A stretch of 64,000 bases of DNA from an uncultured Bifidobacteriaceae bacterium. GTDB taxonomy: Bacteria > Actinomycetota > Actinomycetes > Actinomycetales > Bifidobacteriaceae. Every line of letters begins with the position of its first letter. Position 1 is the stretch's first letter. Made by a program: the position numbers and the translations under genes. The stretch is from contig CAMXYK010000003.1 in assembly GCA_947253155.1 (NCBI GenBank), positions 22,407 through 86,406 of the forward strand, written 5' to 3'. Below are positions 49,887-58,180 of this stretch, in pieces. The notes under the pieces were generated by a model that made no database searches, was not told where the DNA came from, and saw only the letters and a program-made list of their open reading frames with translations.

Positions 49887-51911
49887 AGTGTAGCGCTCGA
49901 AATCTTCGGCAGTATTCACCTGAACGCGCTGCTTAATAATGGACAAAATCCACTCTTTAGCTTGCGCAACTGGAACACCATTCAACTGGCTACCATCGCG
50001 GAAGCGGAAGCTCACAGCATTATTGTTCACATCCTCTTCGCCAGCAATCAAAGTGAAAGGCACCTTAGACTTAGAAGCGTTACGAATCTTCTTGCCAAAG
50101 CGATCGTCAGAGCTGTCCATTTCGCAACGAACCATGTTCTCTTCCAAATCGCTAATGAACTTTTGCAAGTGTGGAGCAAACTCGTCCGCAACAGGAACAC
50201 CAGTTACCTGAACTGGAGCCAACCATGCTGGGAACGCGCCTGCATAATGCTCAAGCAAAATAGCGAAGAAGCGCTCAATGGAGCCGAAGAGTGCACGGTG
50301 AATCATAACCGGGCGCTGGTGACTACCGTCAGCTGCAATGTACTCCAACTTAAAGCGCTCAGGCAAGTTGAAGTCGAGCTGAATAGTAGAAACCTGCCAA
50401 GTGCGTCCGATTGCGTCGCGCGCTTGCACAGAAATCTTCGGACCGTAGAATGCAGCTCCACCTGGATCGTCCACGAGTTCCAAACCAGACTCTTTAGCAA
50501 CCTCAGCCAAAGTGTTAGTTGCTTCTTCCCAAATCTCGTCGGAACCAACGAACTTGTGCTCATCCTTAGTGGAAAGCTCCAAGTAGAAGTCGTTCAAACC
50601 GAAGTCTTTAAGAAGACCAAGCACAAAGTTGAGCAAGCTCTTCAACTCGTCGCGCATCTGCTCGCGAGTGCAGTAAATATGCGAATCATCCTGAGTCAAG
50701 CCGCGAACACGAGTTAAGCCATGCACAACGCCAGACTTTTCGTAACGATACACGGTACCAAACTCGAACAAGCGCAAAGGAAGCTCACGATAAGAACGCT
50801 GACGAGACTTGAAAATCAAGTTATGCATTGGGCAGTTCATTGGCTTCAAGTAGTAGTCAGCACCTTGGCGAGTTACGTTACCGTTTTCGTCACGCTCTTC
50901 GTCAAGCTTCATTGGAGGGTACATACCATCCTTGTACCACTGCAAGTGGCCGGAAGTTTCGTACAATCCGCCCTTAGTAATATGTGGGGTTTGCACGAAG
51001 CTGTAGTGATGCTTGCGATGCTGCTCGCGCGAATAATCTTCCATTGCGTTAATAATCGCAGCACCCTTTGGATGGAACACTGCCAAGCCTGGGCCAATCT
51101 CATCTGGGAAGGAGAACAAATCCATCTCTTGGCCAAGCTTGCGGTGATCGCGCTTAGCAGCCTCTTCCATGCGAGTTGTGTAAGCCTTAAGCTCTTCCTT
51201 GCTTGGCCATGCAGTTCCGTAAATGCGCTGAAGCATAGGATTCTGCTCAGAGCCACGCCAGTAAGCTGCAGCTACACGCTCAAGCTTAAAAGCCTTAATA
51301 TAGCGCGTGTTTGGAAGGTGAGGTCCGCGGCACAAATCGCTCCAAACCTTGTTTCCTTCGCGATCCACATTGTCGTACATGCTAAGCTCATGCTTGCTGA
51401 TTTCGCCAGCAGCCGCAGGATCAAGAGCAGCTTCTTTATCCCCAATCAACTCCAACTTATAAGGTTGATTTGCTTCTTCAGCTCGCGCTTCATCTTCAGT
51501 TACAACGCGGCGACGGAAGCTTTGAGACTCTTTAATAATTCGCTGCATATGCTTTTCGATTTGCTTCAAATCGTCTGGCGTAAATGGAGTATCAACATCG
51601 AAATCGTAGTAGAAGCCGTCTTTAATTACAGGACCTACGCCTAACTTTGCGTCTGGTCGAATTTCTTGAACAGCTTGAGCCATCACGTGAGTAGCGGAAT
51701 GACGCATGATTGCGATGCCATCTTCACTATCAAGTGCTACTGATTCCACGGTATCGCCGTCATGAAGAGGCGTGTACAAATCACGCAACTCGCCATTTAA
51801 ACGCACGGCAATAATATTTTTATCTTCCGCGAAAAGTTCAACGCCAGTGAAGCTTGCATCCACCTCCTTGCGTTCCTCGTTTACTGTGATGGAGATGGTA
51901 TTTTCAGCCAT
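49881..51911 (-). CDS. thrS: Threonyl-tRNA synthetase
   Basis: 676 residues. Class II synthetase. N-terminal TGS domain (1-65), editing domain with 'MRHSATHVMAQAV' (H-x3-H) and the 'DLCRGPHLPNT' Cys/His site, catalytic core with 'YLKPMNCPMHNLIFKSRQRSYRELPLRLFEFGTVYRYEKSGVVHGLTRVRGLTQDDSHIYC' (motif 2 and zinc ligands Cys and His) and motif 3 'PVMIHRALFGSIERFFAILLEHYAG'; C-terminal anticodon domain 'PVADEFAPHLQKFISDLEE'. Start ATG follows AAAAGGACAATT. No T-box leader is seen upstream. Confidence 0.97.
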   Translation of the reverse strand: MAENTISITVNEERKEVDASFTGVELFAEDKNIIAVRLNGELRDLYTPLHDGDTVESVALDSEDGIAIMRHSATHVMAQAVQEIRPDAKLGVGPVIKDGFYYDFDVDTPFTPDDLKQIEKHMQRIIKESQSFRRRVVTEDEARAEEANQPYKLELIGDKEAALDPAAAGEISKHELSMYDNVDREGNKVWSDLCRGPHLPNTRYIKAFKLERVAAAYWRGSEQNPMLQRIYGTAWPSKEELKAYTTRMEEAAKRDHRKLGQEMDLFSFPDEIGPGLAVFHPKGAAIINAMEDYSREQHRKHHYSFVQTPHITKGGLYETSGHLQWYKDGMYPPMKLDEERDENGNVTRQGADYYLKPMNCPMHNLIFKSRQRSYRELPLRLFEFGTVYRYEKSGVVHGLTRVRGLTQDDSHIYCTREQMRDELKSLLNFVLGLLKDFGLNDFYLELSTKDEHKFVGSDEIWEEATNTLAEVAKESGLELVDDPGGAAFYGPKISVQARDAIGRTWQVSTIQLDFNLPERFKLEYIAADGSHQRPVMIHRALFGSIERFFAILLEHYAGAFPAWLAPVQVTGVPVADEFAPHLQKFISDLEENMVRCEMDSSDDRFGKKIRNASKSKVPFTLIAGEEDVNNNAVSFRFRDGSQLNGVPVAQAKEWILSIIKQRVQVNTAEDFERYTK

Positions 51912-52085
51912 AATTGTCCTTTTCTATCGGGGTCTTGCGTTACTAATGTGCAGACCTGGACTTGTGTGGCGTCGATAAAACTTACGCGATTAAATAATAA
52001 ACAAAACGCGCAAAAACGACGTCAATCGCGCGCATTTTTCACGCGCAATTCATTGATACTTTAGGACACACTTAAGACTTAAATA

Positions 52086-52946
52086 CTATGCTGCAACAGA
52101 TTTGCACTTACGCAAATTAAAAATAAGCCATTCGCCAAATTTAACAATTAAGAAGAAAGCTCCAGCACAAATAGCAATAGTGCCTCCTGCTGAAAGCTTT
52201 AATATTACAGCAAGTGCTAAGCCAGTAAGCGCAATTAAAATAGATGAAATTACGCAAGTTAGCACAAACTTATTAATAGATGCGATTCTCCCCTTTAATG
52301 CTGCTGCAGGAGCTGCAATAAGAGATACTGAAACAACGGTTCCGACTGCTGGAATAATAACCGAAACTGTTACAATAATCAGAGCTAAAACCATTCCTTG
52401 TATAAAACCAGCTTTTCCGCCGGAAGCGCGGTAATTAATCGGATCGAATGAGCAATGCACAAGATTAGCTGCGTTAAAAATCCACAATCCTAAAACAAGC
52501 AGAAAAGCAACAGCTGCTGAAATCACGTCTGCAGGAGTGCAATTAAGTAAAGATCCAGCTAAAAAGCCTTCAATACGCAAAGGCAATGGAGCAAACCACT
52601 TATTCAAAAAGTATCCGCTAGCAAAACCAACAGTAAGAGTAATTCCTGCTGCAGCTTGAGAAGAAATACCTTTAATACGCGAAAGCGCATACATTACGAA
52701 AGAAAGCACAACGCATGCAGCTGCAGCACCTACGAACAATCCAAGAGACAGCACGTTTTGGTCTATTGTATAAATAGAAGTTAAAACTACGCCAAGAACA
52801 GCTCCAGGAAAAGCCGCGTGCGTAATAGATTCTGTAAAGAATATGCGCTGATTTAGAAGAGCCAGTGAGCCTACGAAACCGCATAACGCTCCAACTACAA
52901 TCGCTTCAACAATTGGGAGCGCAATAATTTGCCAAATACTTACCAT
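52086..52946 (-). CDS. Metal ABC transporter permease (ZnuB/TroD family), second subunit
   Basis: 286 residues, about eight membrane helices, ABC-3 family of zinc/manganese/iron permeases. N-terminus 'MVSIWQIIALPIVEAIVVGALCGFVGSLALLNQRIFFTESITHAAFPGAVLG' contains the family's conserved loop 'F-x-T-E-S-I-T-H-A-A-F-P-G-A', the coupling region that meets the ATPase. The stop of the upstream permease abuts this ATG directly (TAAATG), so translation is coupled. Last gene of the transport operon. Confidence 0.9.
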   Translation of the reverse strand: MVSIWQIIALPIVEAIVVGALCGFVGSLALLNQRIFFTESITHAAFPGAVLGVVLTSIYTIDQNVLSLGLFVGAAAACVVLSFVMYALSRIKGISSQAAAGITLTVGFASGYFLNKWFAPLPLRIEGFLAGSLLNCTPADVISAAVAFLLVLGLWIFNAANLVHCSFDPINYRASGGKAGFIQGMVLALIIVTVSVIIPAVGTVVSVSLIAAPAAALKGRIASINKFVLTCVISSILIALTGLALAVILKLSAGGTIAICAGAFFLIVKFGEWLIFNLRKCKSVAA

Positions 52947-53897
52947 TTAAGCTCCCTGCTTTTCTGAGATTGATTTATGAGATTCATGCACTTCATTCGA
53001 TTTATGCGCCGGAATTATTGAGGAAACAAACCGAAAAGCCCAACGCAATATAAGCACAACAACAAACATTGCGCACATGCTTAAAGCGATTGCAGCTTGA
53101 GGAGAAATAGGATGATCCAGCTCAAGATTCATAACATACATTCCAAGCACAACGCCAGCAACACCAACCGCAATAGCAACCGCAACCATGCGAGAAACTG
53201 TGCGAGAAACTAAGCGAGCACTAGCGCCCGGAATAATAAGGTATCCAATAACAAGAAGCACACCAACTGCAGAAGACGCAGAAACAACAACAGCCGCAAT
53301 ACCAACGTTTAGAACAATATCTACAAGTAAAGTGTTAGCTCCCATAAGAGGCGCGCTTGCGCGGTCAAAAGCAACAATAGTTTGCTGCTTCCAAGTGGCG
53401 ATAAGCACAATAATTGCAAATAAGCAAATCCACATAGCTTGTGTCATACGTTCGTCGGTAACGTCAAGAAGTCTGCCAAACATAAGAGATTCAAGCTGTC
53501 CAGACATATCGCCTTTTTTAAGGGAGATTACTACGCCGAGAGCAAAGAAAGTTGTGAGAACCGTAGCGATAACAGATTCGTTTATTTTAGCCGAACGAGA
53601 AGCCCACACCAATGCTGCAACCAAAAATACTGCACAAATTGCAGCTCCTGGAATAATGCGATCAATTCCGCCGTACAAAGCTCCAACCACAATTCCGGGG
53701 AAAATTCCGTGAACTATAGCCTCAGCATTAAATTCCGCGCATCGTAAGTTTACGAATACGCCGACGATTCCGCTAGCTATAGAAAGAACTATAAGAAGGC
53801 AAAACGGGCGGAAAATATAAGGTGCAGACGCAATAAAGTCGAAGCCAGGAATTGGCTCCAAAGCTTGTCTTAACGATTCAACTAATTCGGCAAGCAT
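52947..53897 (-). CDS. Metal ABC transporter permease, first subunit
   Basis: 316 residues, about eight membrane helices, same ABC-3 family. The coupling-loop pattern is 'NLRCAEFNAEAIVHGIFPGIVVG' (R-C-A-E-F-N-A-E-A-I-V-H-G-I-F-P-G). A polar C-terminal tail follows the last helix. Start at 53897 (MLAELVESLRQ) follows GGAAGG nine bases upstream; it lies just after the ATPase stop at 53902. Two different permeases suggest a heterodimeric channel. Confidence 0.88.
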   Translation of the reverse strand: MLAELVESLRQALEPIPGFDFIASAPYIFRPFCLLIVLSIASGIVGVFVNLRCAEFNAEAIVHGIFPGIVVGALYGGIDRIIPGAAICAVFLVAALVWASRSAKINESVIATVLTTFFALGVVISLKKGDMSGQLESLMFGRLLDVTDERMTQAMWICLFAIIVLIATWKQQTIVAFDRASAPLMGANTLLVDIVLNVGIAAVVVSASSAVGVLLVIGYLIIPGASARLVSRTVSRMVAVAIAVGVAGVVLGMYVMNLELDHPISPQAAIALSMCAMFVVVLILRWAFRFVSSIIPAHKSNEVHESHKSISEKQGA

Positions 53898-53901
53898 AAT
53901 A

Positions 53902-54645
53902 TCAGCCTTCCGCAATTTCCGAAAGCGTAAGTCCTGCAGAAGCAGCAGGCACACTTCCACCGTATGCGCAAGTAATATTTTCTTTTGTCATAACTTCTTT
54001 AAGTGGGCCAAAAGCAACTTGACGACCTGACAAAAGCAACGCTTTTTCGCAAATAGCATCCGCAATAACTAAGTCGTGAGTAGAAACAACGAAAGCTATT
54101 CCCTCTTGCTTTGCAGCTTTCATAATATTAAGAAGTTCGCGACGATTTGGCTCATCAAGACCATTAAAAGGTTCGTCAAGCAAAATAAGCGTCGGATGCG
54201 CAACAATAGCGCGCGCAAGAAGAATGCGCTGACGCTGACCGCCGGAAAGATCGCCAAAACGAACATCAGCGCGATGAAGCAATCCAACATGATTAAGAGC
54301 GTCCTCAACGGCTTTTTTCTGATCTTTTTTAAGCAAGCCGAGGAATCCAGTTTGTCTGCTTAAGCCCATAGCAACAACCTGACGTGCTGTGATTGGGAAT
54401 GTTAAATCCAAATCAACTTGTTGCGGCACGTAACCAATTGACAAAGCTTTTGGCATACGCAATTCGCCGTGGCTCACGCGTACAATACCAATAATGGCTT
54501 GCAAAAATGTTGTTTTTCCAGAACCATTAGGACCTATTAAAGCCAAAGCCTCCCCAGCTTCAACATTGCCATTAAGCCCAGTTACTACAGTTTTATAACC
54601 GTAGGCTAGGTTGCAATCTTCCATTGCAAGGACGCTCTTATTCAC
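53902..54645 (-). CDS. Metal ABC transporter ATP-binding protein
   Basis: 247 residues. Walker A 'LIGPNGSGKTTFLQAIIG', Q-loop 'GYVPQQVDLD', signature 'LSGGQRQRILLARAIVAH', Walker B 'LILLDEPFNGLDEPNRR', H-loop 'FVVSTHDLVIADAI'. Of the ZnuC/MntB type. Second gene of the operon, after the binding protein and before both permeases. Confidence 0.93.
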   Translation of the reverse strand: MNKSVLAMEDCNLAYGYKTVVTGLNGNVEAGEALALIGPNGSGKTTFLQAIIGIVRVSHGELRMPKALSIGYVPQQVDLDLTFPITARQVVAMGLSRQTGFLGLLKKDQKKAVEDALNHVGLLHRADVRFGDLSGGQRQRILLARAIVAHPTLILLDEPFNGLDEPNRRELLNIMKAAKQEGIAFVVSTHDLVIADAICEKALLLSGRQVAFGPLKEVMTKENITCAYGGSVPAASAGLTLSEIAEG

Positions 54646-54654
54646 TATATTTCC

Positions 54655-54753
54655 AGTCTTTTTAATTTTAGTATTTTAATTTTGCATTTTAATTTCGTAT
54701 TTCGCTTTTACGATATTTCGTTTTTACGAAATTTTGTTTTTTTACGAAATTAC
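54655..54753. repeat. Stop-anchored TTTCGTAAAA repeat after the metal-binding lipoprotein gene
   Basis: Minus strand after the stop TAA: TTTCGTAAAAAAACAAAA, then TTTCGTAAAAACGAAATATC and GTAAAAGCGAAATACGAAAT. About four degenerate units in 70 bp. Confidence 0.6.
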
Positions 54754-55931
54754 TTCTTCAATGCAGCCTTAACCGACTCTGGAAGGTCTGGAACCTTACC
54801 ATCCCAAGCCTTTACCAATGTTTCAACATTGTGAACAATGGAGCCGATATAAGTTTCGCCAGCAGAACCAACTGGTCCCAAGGAATCGCCATAAAGCGCG
54901 TCGTCGCCAATAATAGCCTTAACACCTGCAGCGGAAGCTACAGCCTTAATGGACTTGGAATTGTTGGAATTTTCGGCAAAGATTGCCACAGCACCAGACT
55001 TTTTAACAGCTTCTGCAGCCTTCTTAATGTGATCAGCCGTAGCATCCTGCTGGCTGTTGAAGTCAGAAAGTGCTGCACCAATGAACTTTACATTGTAGTC
55101 GCGAGAGAAGTAACCGAATGCGTCATGAGAAGTGAACAGAACGCGATGTTCTTGAGGTACGCTGTTCAAAGCCTCAGTTGCCCAAGCATCCAAATCAGTC
55201 AAAGACTTAACGAACTTTTCAACGTGCTCGTCAAAAATCGACTTGCTTGCAGGAAGAGCCTTGCCTAAGAATTCGCCAATATTCTTAACCTGAATCATGG
55301 TGTTCTTAGTGCTGGTCCAAATGTGTGGATCGTACTGGAATTCAGGCTCCTTTTCGCCTTCCTCTGGAGGGAATGGCCACTTTTCGGCATGAACCTTAGC
55401 AATACCGCGGTCAACCTTGTAAGGAAGATTCTTTTCTTTAGCGGCCTCTCCCTTTGGATCCTTAATTTCGTCTGCAGTGAGAATACCGGAGGTTACGCCC
55501 ATAATGCCCTTAAAGCCGGTTGCTTTTACAGCTTCATCCAAGAAGTGCTCAAGATCAACACCGGAAACAAGCATCAAATCAGCTTTAGAAAGAGCCTTAG
55601 ACTGACCAGGTGTCATTTCGTGCTCGTGAGCAGAAGCATTTGGAGCGAGCAAGCAAGTCAAATTAATTGTTGACTTTGCTTTGTTTGCTGGAGCGCCAAT
55701 AACAGACTTCTTACCTTGGGAATCGGTTTTGTTGAGACTTAAGCCGGAATTTGCATCGGCACTAGAAGCGATTTGCGTTACGTAATCGCAAATTTGAGTA
55801 GTAGTTGCTACAACATTTACTTGTTTGCCTTGAGCCTTGTTTTCGGCAGTTTTTGCTGAGCCGCAAGCGCTCATAGAAGTTGCTAACAATGCAACCGCCG
55901 CAACAGTTGCGAACATTCGTGATGTTTTCAC
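54750..55931 (-). CDS. Metal-binding lipoprotein of the Zn/Mn ABC transporter (ZnuA/TroA family)
   Basis: 393 residues, cluster A-I binding protein. Lipoprotein signal 'MKTSRMFATVAAVALLATSMSACGS' with Cys at the end of the lipobox. Metal ligands by family alignment: His in 'SAHEHEMTPGQ', His in 'YDPHIWTST', His in 'LFTSHDAFGYFSRDYNV' and Asp in 'IGDDALYGDSLGP'. A His at the third place (not Glu) is the ZnuA/TroA pattern, favouring zinc or zinc plus manganese. The typical His-rich loop of ZnuA is missing; an insert with 'KWPFPPEEGEKEPE' is present instead. First gene of the operon, with a strong promoter and a Zur-like site upstream. Confidence 0.9.
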   Translation of the reverse strand: MKTSRMFATVAAVALLATSMSACGSAKTAENKAQGKQVNVVATTTQICDYVTQIASSADANSGLSLNKTDSQGKKSVIGAPANKAKSTINLTCLLAPNASAHEHEMTPGQSKALSKADLMLVSGVDLEHFLDEAVKATGFKGIMGVTSGILTADEIKDPKGEAAKEKNLPYKVDRGIAKVHAEKWPFPPEEGEKEPEFQYDPHIWTSTKNTMIQVKNIGEFLGKALPASKSIFDEHVEKFVKSLTDLDAWATEALNSVPQEHRVLFTSHDAFGYFSRDYNVKFIGAALSDFNSQQDATADHIKKAAEAVKKSGAVAIFAENSNNSKSIKAVASAAGVKAIIGDDALYGDSLGPVGSAGETYIGSIVHNVETLVKAWDGKVPDLPESVKAALKK

Positions 55932-56010
55932 ACTCGTTCCTTTCAGGAATCTTTACTGTTATTGCAGGGTTTTGATTGTGAGAGGTACTCATGAAATTCG
56001 CTCATGAAAA

Positions 56011-56027
56011 AAATAATCATTCGCAAT
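56011..56027. promoter_or_regulatory. Candidate Zur-like operator
   Basis: aaataatcattcgcaat contains the near-palindrome TAATCATTC / GAATGATTA, similar in core to actinobacterial Zur sites (TGANAATNATTNTCA type). It lies just downstream of the -10 of the binding-protein promoter, where a repressor would block transcription. Confidence 0.4.
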
Positions 56028-56036
56028 AACGTTTAT

Positions 56037-56065
56037 AGCATAGAAAAAATATGCACAGGGGTCAA
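56037..56065 (-). promoter_or_regulatory. Promoter of the metal-uptake operon
   Basis: On the minus strand TTGACC (56065-56060) and TATGCT (56042-56037) are separated by exactly 17 bp. Matches sigma-70-type consensus in 5/6 and 4/6 positions. Confidence 0.7.
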
Positions 56066-56253
56066 TAATATGCCAAAAAATTTCTTTATATTTTTATAAA
56101 AGCGCGTGTCGCAAAATTTTTGTCTGTTATAATGACGATTTTTCTTGCATTCTAACGACAAATAGTGTATATAAAGAGCGAAAATAGACTCAATAAACAA
56201 AAAACAAATCTCAAACACAATCACAATCGCAAATATTCATTACAATTATGTAT

Positions 56254-57261
56254 ATGAGTCCACTTGTGAATTTAGCAACAAAAGATGCCAGTCAATGCTT
56301 AAAGATACCGAACCAATCGAGCAATAAGTATTCAAGAGGCGTGCTGGGCGTAATTACCGGATCAAACGAGTACCCCGGAGCCGCAATATTAAGCACGCGC
56401 GCTGGAGCGCAAAGCAATATTGGCATGGTTCGTTACGCAGGACCTTTGCGAGCGCAAAACTTAGTATTACAAGCCTCCCCCGAAGTAGTTGCGTCAGAAC
56501 AATTAAGCGGAAAACTGGACGCAATAACAGTCGGATCTGGCATACCTGATGCCGAACACTGCAACAGCGAAAGCGCACAAGCGCAAAGAGAACAAATTGC
56601 AAACATACTTAAAAACTATGAAAACGAAGGCCAATCAAACGAAAGCCAATCAAGCAATATTGAATTGCAATCACAAAACTCACTTCCGCCAATATGCGTA
56701 GACGCAGGCGCTTTAGATTTACTTCCTAAAAAAGTTTGCGCGAAAGTAGTATTAACTCCTCACTCAGGAGAATTAAGCTCACTTTTTGCTAGATACGATT
56801 TAGAAATAAGCGCTCAGGAAATATTGCAAAATCCTGTTGAATACGCTCAAAAAGCGGCAAATCTTACGGGAGCAACCGTGCTTGTTAAGGGAGCTACAAC
56901 AGCAGTTGCGTCACCAAATAATTTGCATCTTCCAATATATATTGCTCAATACGGTCCAGCTTGGCTTGCGACTGCTGGGTCTGGAGATGTTTTAGCAGGA
57001 ATTCTTGGAGCGTTACTTGCGCAACGCGAAAAACAAGACGAAAGCGGCAAAAACTACGCGTTTATTGCAACAAGCGCCGCAATAATTCACGGAATTTCGG
57101 CAGTATTTGCATCAAGAAGTGGCGGCGAAAATAACTGCACTCAAATTGTGCAAGATATATTAAAATCAAAAAATCCGTTAGCTTTGGAACACCCGATTGT
57201 GGCAAGCGACATAATTAGCGCACTTCCGTACGTTCTTGAGCTTCTTATAAATATGAGGTAG
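56254..57261 (+). CDS. nnrD: ADP-dependent NAD(P)H-hydrate dehydratase
   Basis: 335 residues, ribokinase-like. Repairs hydrated NAD(P)H. 'RGVLGVITGSNEYPGAAILSTRAGAQSNIGMVRYAG' is the N-terminal nucleotide fold, 'VLTPHSGELSSLF' the G-G/S-E region, 'VLVKGATTAVASP' and 'ATAGSGDVLAGILGALLAQ' carry the catalytic Asp in G-S-G-D. No N-terminal epimerase domain (NnrE). A Ser/Gln/Asn-rich insert (about 120-145) interrupts the fold. TACAAT lies 7 bp before the ATG at 56254, suggesting a leaderless mRNA; an ATG two codons earlier is also possible. Confidence 0.9.
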   Translation: MSPLVNLATKDASQCLKIPNQSSNKYSRGVLGVITGSNEYPGAAILSTRAGAQSNIGMVRYAGPLRAQNLVLQASPEVVASEQLSGKLDAITVGSGIPDAEHCNSESAQAQREQIANILKNYENEGQSNESQSSNIELQSQNSLPPICVDAGALDLLPKKVCAKVVLTPHSGELSSLFARYDLEISAQEILQNPVEYAQKAANLTGATVLVKGATTAVASPNNLHLPIYIAQYGPAWLATAGSGDVLAGILGALLAQREKQDESGKNYAFIATSAAIIHGISAVFASRSGGENNCTQIVQDILKSKNPLALEHPIVASDIISALPYVLELLINMR

Positions 57262-57292
57262 CGCATATGAAGTAGCGCATATGAGGTAGCGC
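57251..57292. repeat. 3 x 14-bp stop-anchored tandem repeat at nnrD
   Basis: atatgaggtagcgc (57251), atatgaagtagcgc (57265), atatgaggtagcgc (57279). The first unit carries the last codons and the TAG stop. It is followed by a second degenerate series (aagtaaaaataaa with gc/cg, about 57299-57349). Confidence 0.95.
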
Positions 57293-57391
57293 GAAAAAGT
57301 AAAAGTAAAAATAAAGTGCAAGTAAAAATAAAACGCAAGTAAAAATAAAACAAAATCACGCGCAAAGCGAAATAATAAAAAGGAATGCGAA

Positions 57392-58042
57392 ATGACTAAC
57401 GCACAAAATGTTGAAATACGCGACGTTATGTTTGATTATTGCCGAGTGTTACTAGAGTGGAATTGCCGAAATTGCTTGCAAAAACAGTTTCCGCATTTAG
57501 TTGACACAATCTGCCCTAATGGAAGTTTTGGCAAAGATGATTTAGCTGGATTCTACGAGTTTGAAGACAGAATGGACGGCGGAGAGCTGCTAAAAGACCT
57601 TATGCCAGAATACGAGCGCCGCTTTGGAAGCGAACTTGCCTGCGCTTTCCGCTGGTATTGCGCGCATTATGATCAAGTTTTGACTCGTATGATGCCTGGA
57701 ATGGTTGATTTGCTTCACGATTTAAGAAAAGCTGGATACGGAGTTTGGGGTCTTACGAATTGGTCTAGCGAAACTTTTCCGTTGGCGCTTAAAAAATTCC
57801 CTGAACTTTCAACGCTTTTGCAAGGAACGATTATTTCTGGAGTTGAGCATTTACATAAGCCGCAGCCGGAAATTTTTGAGCTTGCAATGAGTAGATTTGG
57901 CATTAAAGCCGAGAACACAGTATTCTTCGACGATAAGCCGGCCAATATTGACGGAGCTCATGCTGTTGGCATGCACGGTTTTGTTTTTACTACAGCCGAC
58001 CAAGCGCGTAAAGATTTAGCATCGATTGGAGTTGAGATTTAG
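57392..58042 (+). CDS. HAD-superfamily hydrolase
   Basis: 216 residues. Motif I 'VMFDYCRVLLEW' has the Asp nucleophile, but the +2 position is Cys rather than Asp or Gly. Motif II 'GLTNWSSE' (Thr/Asn), motif III 'HLHKPQPEIF' (Lys), motif IV 'VFFDDKPANIDGAHAVGMHGF' (Asp pair). These fit the dehalogenase/epoxide-hydrolase-N-terminal-like branch. Substrate unknown. AAGGAATGCGAA precedes the ATG. Its stop codon opens three exact 14-bp repeats. Confidence 0.82.
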   Translation: MTNAQNVEIRDVMFDYCRVLLEWNCRNCLQKQFPHLVDTICPNGSFGKDDLAGFYEFEDRMDGGELLKDLMPEYERRFGSELACAFRWYCAHYDQVLTRMMPGMVDLLHDLRKAGYGVWGLTNWSSETFPLALKKFPELSTLLQGTIISGVEHLHKPQPEIFELAMSRFGIKAENTVFFDDKPANIDGAHAVGMHGFVFTTADQARKDLASIGVEI

Positions 58043-58069
58043 GAGTTGAGATTTAGGAGTTGAGATTTA
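58028..58069. repeat. 3 x 14-bp stop-anchored tandem repeat at the HAD gene
   Basis: ggagttgagattta occurs at 58028, 58042 and 58056, three exact copies. The following base completes TAG, TAG and TAA. The first copy covers the last four codons (G-V-E-I) and the first two bases of the stop. Confidence 0.97.
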
Positions 58070-58180
58070 AGCAAATAGTTAGCGCTATGCCGATACCTCT
58101 TGGTACATTCGTTAGCGGTTTGTTTTACGTAATTTTTGAATGATATCTCAACTTTTGATAGCGCACGAAAGAAGCTCAAA

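Larger units (their letters stand above)
55932..56253. other. Divergent intergenic region between the metal operon and nnrD
   Basis: 322 bp, no gene seen. It contains the metal operon promoter (56037-56065, minus), a candidate Zur-like site, a direct repeat TCATGAAA near 55989-56008, a TATAAT at 56128-56133, and TACAAT at 56241-56246 that may act as the -10 of a leaderless nnrD mRNA. Confidence 0.6.

Noticed and set aside
51912..52085. T-box leader for thrS, or a strong terminator after the permease gene
   Set aside because: No specifier/antiterminator T-box core is visible. Only weak GCGCG-type pairings are seen, so neither was called.
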